Positions 26,206 to 34,843 of a DNA stretch of 64,000 nucleotides are shown here, piece by piece (the stretch's first letter is position 1; every line of letters starts with the position of its first letter). A program made the translations under genes and the position numbers. Origin of the DNA: ZLKRG08 sp046048895 (GTDB taxonomy: Bacteria > Actinomycetota > Actinomycetes > Nanopelagicales > Nanopelagicaceae); assembly GCA_046048895.1 (NCBI GenBank), contig JBJOFF010000003.1:67306-131305 (forward strand). Direction: 5' to 3'. The notes under the pieces were generated by a model. The model did not search any database, had not been told where the DNA came from, and was given only the letters and a program-made list of their open reading frames with translations.

Positions 26206-28428
26206 TTAGAGCTTCTCGACCGGCGCGTAGCGCAGCAGCAGACGCTTCTCTCCCAATTGTCCGAAATTAATAGTCGCTTCCGTGCGATCTCCTTCGCCGG
26301 AAATCTTGACCACGGTTCCTAATCCAAATGTGTCATGAGCCACACGATCACCAACTGTTAATGAAATTGTATTTGCACTTTTCTTACCGGTTGCTCTTGG
26401 TGGTGGAGCTGATTGCGTGAATTTTGGCTTTGGTGCAAATGTTCTTTGTCGCCAATCAATTAATTGATCTGGAATTTCAGATAAGAAACGTGAAGCTGGA
26501 TTGTAATTAGGTGCGCCCCATGCACTTCGATATTCCGCGCGAGTTAAATATAAACGTTCTTGGGCTCGAGTCAGCCCGACATAAGCCAAGCGACGTTCCT
26601 CTTCTAATTCATCTCGCTCACCCAGAGTTCGATTATGCGGAAAGATTCCATCTTCCAAGCCAGTTAAAAATACCGTCGGAAATTCCAAACCTTTAGCGGT
26701 ATGTAAAGTCATCAAAGTAATTACGCCACCATGATCTTCGCCTTCGGGGATTTCATCCGAATCTGCAACTAGAGCAACTCTTTCAAGGAAACCGCCTAAA
26801 GAGATGACCGCATCTTCAGGCAGATTCTCTATCGGGGTCTCTTCGTATTCGATTGATACCGCTACTAATTCTTGTAAGTTCTCTACTCTTGATTCATCTT
26901 GTGGATCTTGGCTATTTTGCAACTCTGCAAGTAAACCTGATTGCTCTAATACTGCCTCTAAAATCGTTGAAGGTTTAGTGCCTGCTTCAACTAGAACATT
27001 AAGCGCCAAAATTAACGAAACAAAGTTGGAAAGCGCAGCGGTTGCGCGACCGCCTAATTGCGCATCATTAGCGACAATATTTAGCGCTTGCCAGAATGAG
27101 ATACCTCGTGAATTTGCGATACTTTCGATACTTTCAATGGCCCGATCGCCGATACCGCGCTTTGGTACATTAATGATTCGACGTAGTGAGACTTCATCTT
27201 CGAGGTTTACTAAAACCTTTAAATATGCGAGAAAATCTTTAATTTCTCTACGCTCATAGAAACGAACTCCGCCAACAACTTTGTAAGGAAGTCCTGCGCG
27301 CATAAAAACTTCTTCAAATACGCGAGATTGTGCGTTGGTGCGATAGAAAATGGCGGTATCGCCATATTTAGAGATACCTTCCTGGGAGAGTTTCTTTATT
27401 TCGCCAGAGATGAACTCCGCTTCATCATGTTCGCTCTCGGCGACATAACCAACTAGGGATGCGCCAGCTCCCGCTTCGGACCATAAATTCTTCGCTTTGC
27501 GATCGCGATTTTGTTCGATGACTGCATTGGCCGCGCTGAGAATATTCTGCGTAGAACGATAGTTCTGCTCGAGTAAAACAGTCTGCGCATCCAAATAATC
27601 CATTTCAAATTGCAGAATATTGCGAATGGTTGCACCGCGAAATCCATAGATAGATTGATCTGCATCACCAACTACGCATAATTCAGCGGCCGGTATGCCT
27701 TCTTCATCTTTGCCAACTAGCTCTTTAACTAAAATATATTGAGCATGATTGGTATCTTGATATTCATCGACCAAAATATGGCGAAAACGTGACCGTAGTC
27801 GAGCTTTCGCTTCAGGGAAGCGCTGTACCACTTCTACCGTCTTCATGATTAAATCATCAAAATCCATCGCATTGGCTTGGCCCAAACGCTTTTGATAGAG
27901 CGAGTAGACATCGGCACAGATCTGTTCGTACTGATTGCTGGTGGAATTTAAGTAATCCGCTGGCCCCAATAATTCATTTTTAGCATTTGAGATAGTTGAA
28001 GCAAATTGACGTGGCGGGTAACGCTTTGGGTCTAAATTTAAATCTTTGCAGACCAGTGCAATCAATCTTTGCGAATCTGCGCTGTCGTAAATCGAAAAAT
28101 TATTTGAGTAGCCCAATCGATGAGCCTCTAGACGCAGGATACGCACACAAGCTGAGTGAAATGTTGAGACCCACATTGATTTCGCAATCGGGCCGACTAA
28201 TTCGGCAACGCGCTCTTTCATCTCTCCGGCCGCTTTATTGGTGAAGGTAATCGCTAAGATTTCAAAGGGTCTAACATTTCTGCGCGCCATTAAATATGCG
28301 ATTCGACGCGTTAAAACTCGAGTCTTTCCAGAACCGGCGCCAGCCACAACTAAAAGTGGTGTGCCGCTATGAACCACCGCAGCAGCTTGCTGCGGATTGA
28401 GCCCGGTTATTAGCGGATCTTCATTCAT
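26206..28428 (-). CDS. pcrA: ATP-dependent DNA helicase PcrA/UvrD
   Basis: A 740-aa superfamily 1A 3'-5' helicase for repair and replication. Q-motif LNPQQAAAV, Walker A VAGAGSGKTRVL at about 28-39, DExx box LVDEYQDTNHAQ near 225, motif III GDADQSIYGFRGA, motif IV EQNYRSTQNI, and motif V TLHTAKGLEFPTVF near 575 are all present, along with the C-terminal short Tudor-like segment (VGDRVAHDTFGLG) typical of PcrA. The ATG at 28428 has no Shine-Dalgarno; a TAGACT hexamer at 28438-28443 ends 9 bases upstream. Confidence 0.95.
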   Translation of the reverse strand: MNEDPLITGLNPQQAAAVVHSGTPLLVVAGAGSGKTRVLTRRIAYLMARRNVRPFEILAITFTNKAAGEMKERVAELVGPIAKSMWVSTFHSACVRILRLEAHRLGYSNNFSIYDSADSQRLIALVCKDLNLDPKRYPPRQFASTISNAKNELLGPADYLNSTSNQYEQICADVYSLYQKRLGQANAMDFDDLIMKTVEVVQRFPEAKARLRSRFRHILVDEYQDTNHAQYILVKELVGKDEEGIPAAELCVVGDADQSIYGFRGATIRNILQFEMDYLDAQTVLLEQNYRSTQNILSAANAVIEQNRDRKAKNLWSEAGAGASLVGYVAESEHDEAEFISGEIKKLSQEGISKYGDTAIFYRTNAQSRVFEEVFMRAGLPYKVVGGVRFYERREIKDFLAYLKVLVNLEDEVSLRRIINVPKRGIGDRAIESIESIANSRGISFWQALNIVANDAQLGGRATAALSNFVSLILALNVLVEAGTKPSTILEAVLEQSGLLAELQNSQDPQDESRVENLQELVAVSIEYEETPIENLPEDAVISLGGFLERVALVADSDEIPEGEDHGGVITLMTLHTAKGLEFPTVFLTGLEDGIFPHNRTLGERDELEEERRLAYVGLTRAQERLYLTRAEYRSAWGAPNYNPASRFLSEIPDQLIDWRQRTFAPKPKFTQSAPPPRATGKKSANTISLTVGDRVAHDTFGLGTVVKISGEGDRTEATINFGQLGEKRLLLRYAPVEKL

Positions 28429-28437
28429 GAGGCGTGG

Positions 28438-28443
28438 AGTCTA
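28438..28443 (-). promoter_or_regulatory. Possible -10 element of pcrA
   Basis: TAGACT on the minus strand, 9 bases before the pcrA ATG, with no ribosome-binding site between. It would give a leaderless or nearly leaderless mRNA. The divergent PIG-L gene begins about 20 bp further right. Confidence 0.4.
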
Positions 28444-28465
28444 TTCGTCATGGGAGACTAAGCCC

Positions 28466-29191
28466 GTGGAACCACGTGATGATAAAGAGATTTCGCGCAT
28501 ACTTGTCGTAAATGCGCACCCAGATGATGCAGATTTTGGCGTAGGCGGAACCGTTGCAAAGCTTGCAGCTAAGGGAATTGAAATTACCTATGTCTGCTGC
28601 ACCAATGGTGATCAAGGTGGCGAAGAGTCTGGAGTGCCGCAAGCAGAGATGGCCGCAACTAGACAGCGCGAACAGCGCGATGCCGCTCGCCTACTTGGCG
28701 TCAAAGATGTGATTTATTTAAATTACCGCGATGGACACCTCGAACCAACCATTGGTTTACGAAAAGATTTAGTTAGACAGATCAGAATTCACAAACCAGA
28801 TCGCATGTTAATTCAAAGCCCCGAACGAAATTGGGATCGTATTGGCGCAAGTCATCCTGATCATTTAGCAGCGGGCGAAGCGGCAATCCAAGCGGTTTAT
28901 CCAGATGCTCGAAATCCTTTTGCGTTTATGGATTTGAAGAACGAGGAAGGTCTTGAACCTTGGCGCGTTAAAGAGGTCTGGGTTTATGCCCACCACTCTC
29001 CTGATTATTGGGTTGATATCACCGATACTTTTGAAAAGAAGATGGCGGCGCTAAATGCTCACGTCTCTCAGACTGCGCACAATACTGAGTTAGAGAAAAT
29101 GGTTCGCGAATGGGGCGAACGCAATGCGGGTGTAGCTGGACTTCCAATTGGTCGAGTTGCTGAAGCTTTTAAAATAGTTAACACTGACTGA
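28466..29191 (+). CDS. PIG-L family (LmbE-like) deacetylase
   Basis: A zinc-dependent de-N-acetylase of the family that includes MshB and Mca of mycothiol metabolism. Zinc motif AHPDDADFG follows the first strand, and a second ligand is in ASHPDHLAAG with the upstream RNWDRIG. I start at the GTG at 28466 (241 aa), with GGGAGA about 10 bases upstream, because homologues begin right before the VVNAHPDD strand. The frame remains open to 28397, overlapping the pcrA start, so a longer form is possible. The substrate (a GlcNAc-linked thiol or other amide) cannot be read from the sequence. Confidence 0.82.
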   Translation: MEPRDDKEISRILVVNAHPDDADFGVGGTVAKLAAKGIEITYVCCTNGDQGGEESGVPQAEMAATRQREQRDAARLLGVKDVIYLNYRDGHLEPTIGLRKDLVRQIRIHKPDRMLIQSPERNWDRIGASHPDHLAAGEAAIQAVYPDARNPFAFMDLKNEEGLEPWRVKEVWVYAHHSPDYWVDITDTFEKKMAALNAHVSQTAHNTELEKMVREWGERNAGVAGLPIGRVAEAFKIVNTD

Positions 29192-29206
29192 TTTCGGATT
29201 ACTTAC

Positions 29207-30346
29207 TTGAAATTCAAGCGCGATTATTACCTAGAGTTAATCGACGCGATTAGATTACGTCGCTATTGGATTCGCCAAGTTTTAATTGCTGGTGTGGCCT
29301 CTGCGGTCGCTTGGCAGGTAGGTAATTTAATTATCGAAAATGGCGGCTTAATTGCCGCTATTGCCTGTGCTCTTAGTATCCGAATCTCCACTTATAAGTC
29401 TTTTCGTGAAGGTTTTGGTCAGATTGTTGGCACTGCAATTGGGGCATCGGTTGCGCTTCTTGCTGTAAGCATCTTTGACTTTGGAAATATCGCAATCTTC
29501 ACGACAATCGTGCTCTGCTCCGTTGCCGCACGCGCTTTACACCTTGGTGAAGTGGCATCAGTTAATGTTCCGGTGACTGCCCTAATTGTGATTGGTCCAG
29601 GAATTAGCGAAAGTAAAGCCATTACCCGTTTGGGAGAAACTTTTATCGGGGCAATCATTGCTGTGGGATTCTCTTTTTACGCGCACCCAAAAACACCAAC
29701 TGGTCGAACTATTGAATTAATCGGAAGTTACACCAAGCGCGCCGCAAATTTATTATCAGATATGGCCGAAGGCGTAGCTTCAACTTTTGATACTGCGCTA
29801 GCTGGCAGATGGTTAACCCGTGGCCGAAATTTAATTGAGCAGATTCCGAATTTAAGAAGTCAAGCTCTAGAAGCGAAACGTTCTTCTAGATGGCTACCTA
29901 ACGATGATTTTGCGACTGCAGAGATGCTGTACACCCGTGCCGTATCCACCGAACACATAATTGTGCAGGTGCGTTCGATATCAAGAACGCTCTTTGATCT
30001 ATCAATACACGGAGCAGTACCGGAACGGATTCGACGAGAATTAGCACTTGCTTTATCAACTGCAAGCTACTCCGTAGCCGATAAACCTGAGAGTAAAGAT
30101 CTGGAAGAGACCGCAAATGATTTACGAGCTTCTGCGAAAGTTTTACGAGATTCGCTAATAAAGCAGAGCAATCTGATTGATAGCGAGCTATTGGTAAAGC
30201 TGGTTTCCATTGTCTCTAATTTAGATGTGATTGCAGATTCATTAGATGAATCATCGCCAGCGATTACTGATGTGCTGACTCCAGATGAACCAGCTGAACA
30301 GAAAATCTTAAAGAAGAATTTACTTAAGAAACTTTGGCCGTTTTGA
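29207..30346 (+). CDS. FUSC / aromatic-acid-exporter-like membrane protein
   Basis: A 379-aa protein. About residues 20-165 form a block of five or six short hydrophobic segments, with a motif-like GTAIGASVALL at about 77. The rest, roughly 170-379, is soluble and helical. This architecture matches the FUSC/ArAE (DUF939-like) family, some members of which export aromatic acids. The start is a TTG. It lies 15 bp after the PIG-L gene and its 3' end overlaps the convergent cyclophilin gene by 23 bp. The transported substrate is unknown. Confidence 0.68.
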   Translation: MKFKRDYYLELIDAIRLRRYWIRQVLIAGVASAVAWQVGNLIIENGGLIAAIACALSIRISTYKSFREGFGQIVGTAIGASVALLAVSIFDFGNIAIFTTIVLCSVAARALHLGEVASVNVPVTALIVIGPGISESKAITRLGETFIGAIIAVGFSFYAHPKTPTGRTIELIGSYTKRAANLLSDMAEGVASTFDTALAGRWLTRGRNLIEQIPNLRSQALEAKRSSRWLPNDDFATAEMLYTRAVSTEHIIVQVRSISRTLFDLSIHGAVPERIRRELALALSTASYSVADKPESKDLEETANDLRASAKVLRDSLIKQSNLIDSELLVKLVSIVSNLDVIADSLDESSPAITDVLTPDEPAEQKILKKNLLKKLWPF

Positions 30347-30986
30347 TCTTCACAGATTGGATTGGGTATCCATCTGGGTTGTAATACCACTTGCCATCAG
30401 CTTCTTGTTTAACTGCTTTTTTACTAGCTACGAATTTAACAATATCTAGGCCTTTAGTAATTTTTCCCCAAATTGTGTAGTTGGGCGGAAGTTGAGTGGC
30501 TTTGTATACAAAGAAGATTTGTGAGCCGTTGGTCTTTGGTCCGGAATTGGCCATTGCCACAATGCCTTCTGGATAATTATTTGCCACATTCTTTGGCAGA
30601 TTCTCATCAACATAACCCTTCCAGCCGGTTGGCGATCCACCTCCAGTAAAAGTTGGATCACCACACTGCAGTACAAATAGGCCCTCAGTTGTTAAACGAT
30701 GGCAAAAAGTGCCATCAAAATATTTGCCTTTAGCTAATGCTGCAAGTGAGGTAATTGTGATTGGCGCTTTTGGATTTAAAGTTACTTCGATAGGTCCACA
30801 ATTGGTATCAAAAGTGATTTTCTTTGGTAACGGCTTAGCAGCTTTTATTGGTTGAGCTAACTTTTTTGGAGTGCTCTGAACTACTTGTTCATCGGTGCAT
30901 TTGACTGCTGCTTGCGCAGGTTGTGCCAAAACTACAACCGAAGTTGTTGCTAGTACGCCAACTAAGAAGATCGCTAACTTTTTCAA
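30324..30986 (-). CDS. Secreted cyclophilin-type peptidyl-prolyl isomerase
   Basis: A 220-aa protein: an N-terminal signal peptide (MKKLAIFLVGVLATTS, likely cleaved after AQPAQA) followed by a cyclophilin domain. The catalytic region reads FCHRLTTEG (FHRxxxxG type), then QCGDPTFTGGGSP and GSQIFFVY. The signal indicates action outside the membrane, helping exported proteins fold. I start at the TTG at 30986, one base after the guaA stop; an upstream in-frame TTG at 31001 would add NGNK. No lipobox is present. Confidence 0.88.
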   Translation of the reverse strand: MKKLAIFLVGVLATTSVVVLAQPAQAAVKCTDEQVVQSTPKKLAQPIKAAKPLPKKITFDTNCGPIEVTLNPKAPITITSLAALAKGKYFDGTFCHRLTTEGLFVLQCGDPTFTGGGSPTGWKGYVDENLPKNVANNYPEGIVAMANSGPKTNGSQIFFVYKATQLPPNYTIWGKITKGLDIVKFVASKKAVKQEADGKWYYNPDGYPIQSVKIKTAKVS

Positions 30987-30987
30987 C

Positions 30988-32538
30988 TTATTCCCATTCA
31001 ATAGTGCCAGGCGGCTTGCTTGTGATGTCTAAAACTACACGATTAACTTCACGAACTTCATTAGTTATTCGGGTAGAAATCTTCTCAAGTAATTCATAAG
31101 GAAGTCTCGACCAATCTGCAGTCATTGCATCTTCGCTAGATACTGGGCGAAGCACAATTGGGTGGCCATATGTACGACCATCTCCCTGCACGCCGACGCT
31201 ACGCACATCAGCCAAGAGCACCACTGGGCATTGCCAAATATTTCGGTCCTGCCCTGCGGCCTTCAACTCTTCGCGTGCGATCAAATCAGCCTTACGTAAA
31301 ATCTCTAAATTTGCTTCATTTACTTCGCCGATAATTCGAACTCCAAGTCCAGGACCTGGGAATGGTTGGCGCCAAACTATCTCTTCTGGCAACCCCAACT
31401 GCAGGCCTACTTGGCGCACTTCATCTTTAAATAATGATCGAAGTGGTTCTACCAATTTAAACTTTAAATCATCAGGTAATCCGCCAACATTATGATGCGA
31501 TTTAATATTTGCAGTTCCGGTGCCGCCGCCTGATTCAACGACATCTGGATAGAGCGTGCCCTGAACTAAGAATTCGACTTCGCCGCCAGCAGCGATATCT
31601 CGTGCCGCTTTTTCAAATGAACGAATAAATTCGCGGCCAATGATTTTCCGCTTGGCTTCAGGATCTTTTTCGCCTTTCAGCGCAGTTAAAAATTGCTCTT
31701 TGGCATCAACAATTACTAGATCAACGCCAGTTGCCGCTACGAAATCTTGCTCTACCTGTTCGGCTTCTCCGGTACGAAGTAAACCGTGATCTACGAATAC
31801 GCAGGTAAGTTGATGTCCGACTGCGCGTTGAATAATGGCTGCTGCGACTGCTGAATCTACGCCGCCAGATAGACCACAAATAACTCTTTTATCACCAATC
31901 TGCGCTTTAGCCTTGGCAATCTCTGCCTCCGCAATATTTTGTGTTGTCCAGGTTGGGTTACATTTTGCGATATTAATTAACCAATTATGTAAAAGTGCTT
32001 GGCCATATTCGGAATGTAAAACTTCTGGATGGAATTGAACACCAGCAATTTGGCCGCTTTCGTTCTCAAAAGCAGCCACTGGCGTATCTTCGGTTGCGGC
32101 GCAGACTGCAAATCCAGCTGGAGCTTTGGTTACGGCATCTCCGTGGCTCATCCATACCAATTGCGATAATGGAATCTCTTTAAATAATTTCGATTCTTTG
32201 GCAGCTAACTTGGTGCGACCAAATTCCGATTTTCCAGTTTTGGTAACTTCGCCACCAAGCGCGTTAGCCATTGCTTGAAAGCCGTAACAGATGCCAAAGA
32301 CTGGAATTCCTAAATTAAGAATTTCAGTATCAAATGAAGGCGCATGATCCGCATAAACAGAAGCTGGACCACCGGAAAGAATGATTGCTTCTGGATTCTT
32401 ATGTTTCACTTCGGCAGCAGTTACATGCGAAGGAACGATCTCTGAGTAGATGCTAACTTCACGAACTCGACGCGCAATTAGCTGCGCATATTGAGCGCCA
32501 AAATCAACAACTAAGACACCGTTCCTCTGATTAGGCAC
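30988..32538 (-). CDS. guaA: GMP synthase (glutamine-hydrolysing)
   Basis: A 516-aa enzyme converting XMP to GMP. The N-terminal class I amidotransferase domain has nucleophile Cys in GICYGFQAM and the His/Glu in GVQFHPEV. The ATP-pyrophosphatase domain has the P-loop GLSGGVDSAV near 225, and the C-terminal dimerisation domain ends with DITSKPPGTIEWE. The start is a GTG at 32538, overlapping guaB3 by 8 bp. It works directly after the IMP dehydrogenases encoded upstream. Confidence 0.96.
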   Translation of the reverse strand: MPNQRNGVLVVDFGAQYAQLIARRVREVSIYSEIVPSHVTAAEVKHKNPEAIILSGGPASVYADHAPSFDTEILNLGIPVFGICYGFQAMANALGGEVTKTGKSEFGRTKLAAKESKLFKEIPLSQLVWMSHGDAVTKAPAGFAVCAATEDTPVAAFENESGQIAGVQFHPEVLHSEYGQALLHNWLINIAKCNPTWTTQNIAEAEIAKAKAQIGDKRVICGLSGGVDSAVAAAIIQRAVGHQLTCVFVDHGLLRTGEAEQVEQDFVAATGVDLVIVDAKEQFLTALKGEKDPEAKRKIIGREFIRSFEKAARDIAAGGEVEFLVQGTLYPDVVESGGGTGTANIKSHHNVGGLPDDLKFKLVEPLRSLFKDEVRQVGLQLGLPEEIVWRQPFPGPGLGVRIIGEVNEANLEILRKADLIAREELKAAGQDRNIWQCPVVLLADVRSVGVQGDGRTYGHPIVLRPVSSEDAMTADWSRLPYELLEKISTRITNEVREVNRVVLDITSKPPGTIEWE

Positions 32539-33643
32539 GCGTAATCAAAACCTCAACGCGTTGGAACTCTTTTAAGTTTGAATATCCGCAAGTCGCCATT
32601 GCGCGACGTAGCGCACCAAACATATTCATAGAACCATCTGATGAATGTGATGGGCCATTGAGAATCTCTTCTAGCGAACCAACAGTTCCGACTGCTACGC
32701 GCTCTCCGCGAGGTAGTTCTTGGTGATGCGCTTCAGATCCCCAGTGCCAACCAAGTCCTGGCGCTTGTGTTGCTTTGGCAAGTGGTGAACCCATCATTAC
32801 TGCATCTGCACCACAGGCAATTGCTTTAGCAATATCGCCAGAGCGTCCAACTGAACCATCTGCGATTACATGCACATAACGTCCACCAGATTCATCTAAA
32901 TATTCGCGACGCGCTGCAGCAACTTCTGAGACTGCGGAGGCCATCGGAACTTGCACTCCTAAAACTTTTCGGGTGGTATGTGATGCGCCGCCGCCGAATC
33001 CAACTAAAACACCAGCAGCACCTGCGCGCATTAAATGCAACGCTGCAGTTCCGTTTGCTACTCCACCAACTATTACCGGAGTATCTAGTTCGTAAATAAA
33101 TTTCTTTAGATTTAGCGCTTCGCCAGAACCGACATGTTCTGCCGAAACGGTGGTGCCGCGAATTACGAAAATATCTACCCCTGCTGCCACCACATCTTTA
33201 TGAAATTCTGCAGTGCGCTGAGGTGATAGCGATGCCGCAACTGTGACTCCGGCATCACGAATCTGTTGGATTCGTTCTTTAATTAACTCAGGACGAATCG
33301 GAGCTGCATAAATCTCTTGCATACGCTTAGTAGCGTTCTTCTCTGGCATCGATGCAATTTCGCCAAGTGGTACTCGTGGATCTTCGTATCTAGTCCAAAG
33401 TCCCTCTAAATTAAGTACGCCTAATCCACCCAAACGGCCAATTTCGATCGCTGTTTCAGGAGAGACCACTGAATCCATTGGCGCCGCCAACATTGGAATA
33501 TCAAATTTATATGCATCAATCTGCCACTCAGTTGAAACATCTTTTGGATCGCGAGTGCGACGACTCGGTACTACGGCAATATCATCGAATGAATAAGCGA
33601 CTCGAGCACGCTTGCCAGGTGCAATTTCAATGCTATTTTGCAT
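32531..33643 (-). CDS. guaB3: GuaB3 family IMP dehydrogenase-related protein
   Basis: A (beta/alpha)8 protein of the IMP dehydrogenase/GMP reductase superfamily, 370 aa from the ATG at 33643. The ATG at 33655 would add MRRI but has AAAGG abutting it. It shows the family opening AYSFDDIAVVPSRRTR and the late GADAVMMGSPLA. The catalytic loop of IMPDH (GSICTTR) is replaced by ASHTTR, so the nucleophilic cysteine is missing from its usual place. In actinobacteria the gene regularly sits beside guaB. Reaction uncertain. It overlaps guaB by 11 bp and guaA by 8 bp. Confidence 0.88.
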   Translation of the reverse strand: MQNSIEIAPGKRARVAYSFDDIAVVPSRRTRDPKDVSTEWQIDAYKFDIPMLAAPMDSVVSPETAIEIGRLGGLGVLNLEGLWTRYEDPRVPLGEIASMPEKNATKRMQEIYAAPIRPELIKERIQQIRDAGVTVAASLSPQRTAEFHKDVVAAGVDIFVIRGTTVSAEHVGSGEALNLKKFIYELDTPVIVGGVANGTAALHLMRAGAAGVLVGFGGGASHTTRKVLGVQVPMASAVSEVAAARREYLDESGGRYVHVIADGSVGRSGDIAKAIACGADAVMMGSPLAKATQAPGLGWHWGSEAHHQELPRGERVAVGTVGSLEEILNGPSHSSDGSMNMFGALRRAMATCGYSNLKEFQRVEVLITRA

Positions 33644-34739
33644 AATTCGGCGCATCCTTTATTTCAGAGATATCGTGTGGGTGGCTCTCTTTTAAACCTG
33701 CAGCGGTAATACGAATTAATTGGCTTTCGCGACGTAGCGTTTCGATATCTGGCGCTCCGGCATATCCCATTCCGCTTCGTAGCCCGCCAACTAATTGATG
33801 GACAACAGAGCTAACTGGACCGCGATATTTAATCTTTCCTTCAATTCCTTCTGGAACTAATTTATCTTCAGAGAGCACATCATCCTGCATGTAGCGATCT
33901 TTAGAGTATGACTTCTGTTCGCCGCGAGATTGCATTGCGCCAAGTGAGCCCATGCCGCGATATACCTTAAATTTAACGCCATCTATCTCTACCAATTCAG
34001 ATGGTGATTCATCGCAACCAGCAAAGAGCGATCCAAGCATTACCGTATTTGCACCCGCCACAATGGCTTTAACAATGTCACCTGAATATTGCAGACCACC
34101 ATCAGCAATTAGCGGCACACCTGCTTTACTGCAAGCTTTATTGGCTTCCATGATGGCGGTAATTTGCGGAACGCCAACACCGGCCACAACACGAGTAGTG
34201 CAAATCGATCCTGGACCAACGCCAACTTTTACACCATCTGCACCTGCGTTAATTAAAGCTTGCGCACCGGAACGCGTGGCAATATTTCCACCAATAACTT
34301 GAATTTCAGACGAGAACTTCTTAACGCGTTCGATTGCATCCAGCACTGCGCGGTGATGTCCATGCGCAGTATCAACGACGACTACATCTACGCCTGCTTC
34401 GATTAAAGCTTGAGCGCGCTTAAAACCATCTTCGCCAACACCAACTGCCGCACCCACTAGCCCAACATTCTTCGCTAGCTTTACATGCGTTACTTGATCT
34501 TCAATCGAAAGATTACGGTGGATGATTCCGATTCCGCCAGCTTTGCCAATTGCAATCGCCATCTTTGATTCGGTAACAGTATCCATGGCAGATGAAACCA
34601 ATGGAATATCTAATTTGATTTTACGAGTCAGCCAAGTGCCGGTTTCGACTTCGGAGGGCACGACCTCTGATGGGCCTGGAAGTAATAAGACATCGTCATA
34701 GGTCAGGCCGAGCATCGCTACTTTCTCGAATTCGCTCAT
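33633..34739 (-). CDS. guaB: IMP dehydrogenase lacking the CBS (Bateman) domains
   Basis: A catalytically complete IMPDH of only 368 aa; typical enzymes are about 490-500 aa. Catalytic Cys180 lies in GVGPGSICTTR, the guanine-site and phosphate motifs follow, and the flap includes KDRYMQ. The two CBS domains expected after IHRNLSIEDQ (near residue 82) are missing: the sequence passes straight to KNVGLVGAAVG. The enzyme should still oxidise IMP to XMP but without Bateman-domain control by nucleotides. AAGGGGC precedes the ATG, and TAAGAT at 34765-34770 may be its -10. Confidence 0.95.
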   Translation of the reverse strand: MSEFEKVAMLGLTYDDVLLLPGPSEVVPSEVETGTWLTRKIKLDIPLVSSAMDTVTESKMAIAIGKAGGIGIIHRNLSIEDQVTHVKLAKNVGLVGAAVGVGEDGFKRAQALIEAGVDVVVVDTAHGHHRAVLDAIERVKKFSSEIQVIGGNIATRSGAQALINAGADGVKVGVGPGSICTTRVVAGVGVPQITAIMEANKACSKAGVPLIADGGLQYSGDIVKAIVAGANTVMLGSLFAGCDESPSELVEIDGVKFKVYRGMGSLGAMQSRGEQKSYSKDRYMQDDVLSEDKLVPEGIEGKIKYRGPVSSVVHQLVGGLRSGMGYAGAPDIETLRRESQLIRITAAGLKESHPHDISEIKDAPNYAK

Positions 34740-34790
34740 TGCCGCCCCTTCTGAATAAGCCGCAATCTTATCTGCCGCTTATATATAGAA

Positions 34791-34819
34791 AAAATCCGCC
34801 CCATTTTGAGGCGGATTTT
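34791..34819 (-). terminator. Intrinsic terminator after groEL
   Basis: A 10-bp stem (34791-34800 with 34810-34819) with a 9-base loop, followed leftward by T6. It ends the groES-groEL transcript 25 bp after the groEL stop and lies just upstream of guaB. Confidence 0.92.
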
Positions 34820-34843
34820 CGCTAATTAATTGGATTAATTGGA

